From an uncultured Ruminococcus sp. (GTDB taxonomy: Bacteria > Bacillota > Clostridia > Oscillospirales > Ruminococcaceae): a stretch of DNA of 31,194 nucleotides. The stretch covers positions 1 to 31,194 of the forward strand of contig UQKC01000026.1 of NCBI GenBank assembly GCA_900541495.1, in the 5' to 3' direction. The stretch's first letter is position 1. Each line of letters opens with the position of its first letter. Positions 31,144-31,194 of the stretch are shown one piece after another. The notes below the pieces were generated by a model. That model made no database searches. It saw nothing but the letters and a program-made list of their open reading frames with translations, and was not told where the DNA came from. Position numbers and translations under genes: made by a program.

Positions 31144-31194
31144 TACTAAGGAAACGCTGATTAATACGTTTTTGCCATTTTTCAAAATGTTTAT
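31128..31194. other. Window end: possible start of a mobile element
   Basis: After the sigG stop the sequence begins like the end of the 28477-28563 element (ACACCAAT, then A/T-rich, then ACTA) but then diverges (GGAAACGCTGATTAA). It includes a small palindrome CATTTT-TC-AAAATG. It may be the end of a larger relative of that element, which runs out of the window. No gene is visible. Confidence 0.35.

Noticed and set aside
1..31194. CRISPR arrays, prophage or integrative element genes
   Set aside because: No regularly spaced repeats, integrase, capsid or conjugation genes are present; only the short MITE-like repeats suggest mobility.

Overview
The window looks like chromosomal DNA of a low-to-moderate GC member of the Clostridia, most like Ruminococcus and relatives. 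This rests on the gene content and order: spoIIGA-sigE-sigG, rplS-lepB-rbgA-rnhB-yraN, tig-clpP-clpX-lon-engB, the TIGR03960/TIGR03936 pair beside an M50 protease, and a DnaD-domain/DnaI-like pair. I cannot name a species. There is no phage, plasmid or CRISPR content. Nearly everything is core genome, and the unusual signals lie in the non-coding DNA.

Minus strand, read from high to low coordinates. A single-TM hypothetical gene (24705-25283) has its own promoter. A strong promoter (24656-24684) then drives tmk, a DUF2156 protein, a DJ-1/PfpI protein, 5-formyltetrahydrofolate cyclo-ligase, mltG and a U32 (TrhP-like) gene. A hairpin at 19208-19252 separates these from a sporulation-like group: a small single-TM protein, an M50 site-2 protease in the usual SpoIVFB neighbourhood, the B12-binding radical SAM protein TIGR03960 and its partner TIGR03936. 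Next come rplS with its own promoter and terminator, then lepB-rbgA-rnhB-yraN-thrC and a metallophosphoesterase. The proteostasis block follows: tig-clpP-clpX (promoter 10355-10383, terminator 6951-6996), then lon-engB-lysA behind a long structured leader (promoter 6824-6852, terminator 2271-2310). Last are yerC, a methyltransferase and hslO, then a tRNA-Val cut by the window edge.

Plus strand, 25.4 kb to the end. A DnaD-domain protein and a DnaI/DnaC-like helicase loader overlap by four bases. They share a divergent promoter region with the gene at 24705-25283. Then come an orphan cheV, an 87-bp palindromic MITE-like element, a terminator, and the sporulation locus spoIIGA-sigE-sigG. SpoIIGA is the protease that activates pro-sigma-E in the mother cell. 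Sigma-G runs late forespore transcription.

Most striking signal. Between sigE and sigG lies a 22-bp RNA inverted repeat (arms 30301-30322 and 30335-30356) that ends directly at the sigG start codon and buries its ribosome binding site. A very good match to the sigma-F promoter consensus (GTATA, 15 bases, GGCAATAAT) runs into the left arm. Transcripts reading through from spoIIGA-sigE would carry the whole hairpin and be blocked for SigG synthesis. Transcripts from the forespore promoter would start in the loop, lack the left arm and be translated. A second hairpin embedding a ribosome binding site precedes the SpoIVFA/SpoIVFB-like pair. Other notable points are a 19-bp repeat that supplies the stop codons of both cheV and sigG, a DSG-to-DSC change in the SpoIIGA protease motif, and a lon leader with mutually exclusive base pairings.
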